Positions 61,107-64,000 of a stretch of DNA of 64,000 nucleotides are shown here, in pieces (position 1 is the stretch's first letter; each line of letters begins with the position of its first letter). The stretch is from assembly GCF_000192795.1 (NCBI RefSeq), contig NW_007360613.1:1-64000 (forward strand), read 5' to 3'. This DNA is from Vavraia culicis subsp. floridensis (Eukaryota; Microsporidia; Pleistophoridae). The translations under genes and the position numbers were made by a program. The notes beneath the pieces are model-generated. The model did not search any database and was not told the DNA's origin. It saw only the letters and a program-made list of their open reading frames with translations.

Positions 61107-63695
61107 TCATTGTAAAGTTCTTCGATGTGCGGTACCAACCAAACTGTAGCCAAAATTCGTACACCGGCATTAATATGAACCGTTATTGTGATATGACCTT
61201 TACACGTTTAGGAAGATGTTTTGCGTGTTAAGAGTGCATCTATCCACGTTAATAAATGTTATTTAACTGCAATTAGCTTGTATCACGATTTAAGTAATTG
61301 TTATACCGGAACAGAGCACTACTATCTCAGTAAACACAGTACCGAATTGGCACTGTTTGGAATAACACAATGACATTCAATACAATAAATGCGTTTTGAA
61401 AGTTGGCCGGCAAATCGGTATTTTTGAAACGATAAAAACATCAATAGTTCTTTTCTATCATCCGTGTACAATTCGTTACGTGGGATAAAAAGAATCAATT
61501 GCAGTGTAATGTTAAACAATTAGTGTGGAATCTACCACCATGTTCTTCTACAGAAACCGTGGCGTGAACGGCGCTAAGAAAGCCCATCAATTTTATTTTT
61601 ACCTGCAAAACAATAACACGTATTTATTCATCTCGTTCCATCATTTAAATAGCTTATATCTAAATAGAAAGGCTTTCAGTCTTTCATCGTGCCTCAGATT
61701 GACTGGTCGCATGGCCACAGAGGTAACGATATTTTCGGGCATTTCAACCCATGTATGATAATCATACCGATTATTAGCAAGGAACTGTTCAACATCCTTG
61801 AGTTCGTGCTCGTCTGCCTAATTAAATATTTTAACTTACCATTAGTACCACGGTGGTCATATTCTCCAAATCACTGGTGTAGCCTACCGTATCAGGATGA
61901 TCTTTGAACTTGAACAGCGCAGCTGTACTGCTATGTATTCCTTGTACTATCAACTGTCCACGATTGTACTGCTTTAGATCGTTGCGTACAAAAACATACT
62001 GAGTTAACATTCAGGGTGGCGGTGAAAATTACGATCTTTACGATGGACGAGCGCGTAAAATCGCAGGATATTCCACAATAATTTAATAAATACTGTTATT
62101 ATGTAAGTGAACTACAAAATGTTTTTGAGTGGTCAAGCAGCCGTATTCCTACTTGAACCAGGATGTGCATCTGTTTCTTCATTCTAGCAATGAAAGTCTG
62201 AATTAGGTAGGCTTATCAAACTCTTCTTAGTCATACTGTGAACACGAATTATTTCACTACTAATCACTAAACTACTATAATAGTCCCGTAGCTACCAAAG
62301 ATACGTGCAATATAGTTTTCATAGTATTATGATAACATAGGAACACAGTGGTATAAACCTGCTAGATATCATGAATACACCATATGATATTCTCATATCC
62401 AATTCTCAGTGCCCTCTGAGTCAGTCATGTTTCACTTTTTTGCCACTTTTACGATTTGCCCACATTCTATAAACGACCATGCTTAAGATAGCTCATATCG
62501 CGTACAATGATGTGTTTAGAAATCAATAACTCACAAATATACCTTACTCGTACTCGGTACGCCTTGTAATTCTCTTGATTGTATACTATCGGTTCGTAAT
62601 TCATTATATTACATTAAGTTCCTATGTCATAATTTACACTGGCATAAGGCAATGTCTGTTCATCCTCATCTATTCCCTGGTCTAGGCAGAAGAACAAACC
62701 TAAGGATCACAGCACGGAAAAGGCATTGCAGTAGAAAAGGGAAAGAATGACAATTTTACTAGAAATGTAAATAAGAATGGAGTAATTCCCTCAGCGAACC
62801 AGAACGTGTATTGTTTAAGTGCTGCTGTATGAGGAGAAAAATAAACATAATTTTTACGAAACGGAATGGAGTGATCTAAATAAGTTGTAAAGATTTGAAT
62901 GACAAACCGTGCCATAATCCAGGTTTAATCACACAAATAGTTTAAGTGCCAGCGGTAAAGTCGCTCATCGTTTAACTTTTCCAGTAAATCGTTGTGTTAT
63001 CGTCCTTGTCGCCAAAAATGTGCTCTCTTCTGCAGCGGCATCATGGCAGATTAATCGTTCCGTGGATTCACAATTGAACAGGATTTCCAGCGAATGTCTG
63101 TACGCTAAGCAACTCGTTCAACAAAAAGGAGGAAATATCCTTTTACCGCATCTTATGATCTAAGGAAAATTTCTCAATATTCCACAACACATGCTAAAGA
63201 ACATAACAAAAAGATTCTCATCGTGCTTTCATCTTAATCACGTTACATACCTCTCCTTTAACTTATTGATATGCTGCTCTTCATCCTATCATTTAGCAGG
63301 TAACTTTCATAAATCGTAGTAAAATTACATGTTTTGATCAATTTGATCGCTATGATTGAAAGCACCATATGAATAAAGCAAAGATGAGCGCACGAATCCT
63401 TTTTACTGCTCACATCACCAAAGCGCTCAATAGCAGTGTACAACTATTTGCTGACCGATGATAAACAAGTTCAGTGATAAGCCGTGCAGGAGATTATTGG
63501 TGCTTTATTTCCGGTAAAAAATATAAAAGTACATAAATCAGGAGTGTTTGGCCAGATAAAAACGCTTTTATACTCAGTCTGGTCCGAAGATTCTATGCCG
63601 GTGTACACCTATCATTGTACGGCTTTGCTCCTGAAACACAATGTTTCAGAATATGGATAGTGCTGTATGTTAAGAACAGGACATAAACAGAGAAA
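61107..63695. other. Intergenic, 2.6 kb, no supported gene
   Basis: AT-rich DNA with short frames only, upstream of the aminopeptidase gene. Confidence 0.5.
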
Positions 63696-64000
63696 ATGAA
63701 TCTCCTGAATGCGTTGCTAACCCAGCTAGCACTCAATAATCTTGATGCGTACATCTTGAACCACACAGACGAGCACCTCAACGAATTCATATCGGATGCT
63801 GACATGCGCGTTAAAAGATTGACGGGATTTACGGGAAGTAACGGAACGGCCGTCATTACCAAGACAGAATGTGTTCTGTACACAGATAGTCGGTACTACC
63901 TGCAGGCCAAGAAGGAGCTTGTAGAGCCGTTCAAAATGATGAGAATAGATGAGGACAAGTCAGTGTTAGAATTTTTGAAAGACACAATTGGGGAGGGTCG
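63696..64000 (+). CDS. Xaa-Pro aminopeptidase (aminopeptidase P), N-terminal part, cut by window end
   Basis: The ATG at 63696 opens a frame that is still open at the window edge (101 codons visible). LDAYILNHTDEHLNEFISDADMRVKRLTGFTGSNGTAVITKTECVLYTDSRYYLQAKKEL matches the first creatinase-like domain of eukaryotic cytosolic aminopeptidase P ('LxAYIVPxxDxHxxEYIxxxDxRRxxISGFTGSxGTAVVTxxxAxLWTDGRYFxQAxxxL'). The enzyme removes N-terminal residues before proline. Its metal-binding catalytic domain would lie beyond 64000. The start is close to the homology, with no C/G-run. Confidence 0.88.
   Translation, partial: MNLLNALLTQLALNNLDAYILNHTDEHLNEFISDADMRVKRLTGFTGSNGTAVITKTECVLYTDSRYYLQAKKELVEPFKMMRIDEDKSVLEFLKDTIGEG

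Overview
This window looks like a piece of a microsporidian (obligate intracellular, Fungi-related) nuclear genome. The genes are eukaryotic (DNA topoisomerase II, Dim1, Utp23, eL18, a heat shock factor, a myosin regulatory light chain, an Sgf11-like protein, Vma21). Almost all are single-exon. The one convincing intron is 23 nt long and sits directly after the ATG of a ribosomal protein gene. Many start codons have a run of C or G within about 20 nt upstream, as described for microsporidia. Several proteins are shorter than their yeast or animal relatives. The low gene density and long AT-rich spacers fit a less compacted lineage. A Trachipleistophora/Vavraia-like organism is a guess I cannot confirm from sequence alone.

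Layout. 1-32 kb is gene-poor: hypothetical proteins, a possible Elongator subunit (3.9 kb), a zinc-finger/beta-propeller protein (5.3-7.2 kb), Utp23 (9.4 kb), a membrane protein (11.8 kb), spliced eL18 (13.4-14.0 kb), a gene desert of about 7 kb, Dim1 (21.1 kb), tRNA-Val, a same-strand pair of secreted proteins with a shared cysteine-containing domain (23.1-27.5 kb), tRNA-Gly and a choline-transporter-like protein (29.8-31.1 kb). 32-62 kb is denser and less AT-rich: topoisomerase II, an SLC41/MgtE-type cation transporter, a six-helix membrane protein, the Sgf11-like protein, a tyrosine phosphatase, a heat shock factor, Vma21, an acetyl-CoA carboxylase locus broken into three frames, a copper-type P1B ATPase, the myosin light chain, a second identical tRNA-Gly, and a large helical protein broken by one frameshift. 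The window ends inside an aminopeptidase P gene.

Functional themes. Ribosome production (Dim1, Utp23, eL18, tRNAs), transport across membranes (CTL-like, SLC41-like, P1B ATPase, V-ATPase assembly by Vma21), gene regulation (HSF, Sgf11-like, zinc-finger protein) and probable secreted host- or spore-facing proteins (23-27 kb). The most unusual items are the acetyl-CoA carboxylase locus with two same-direction frame breaks, the secreted gene pair, the minimal intron, and short in-frame tandem repeats at three places.
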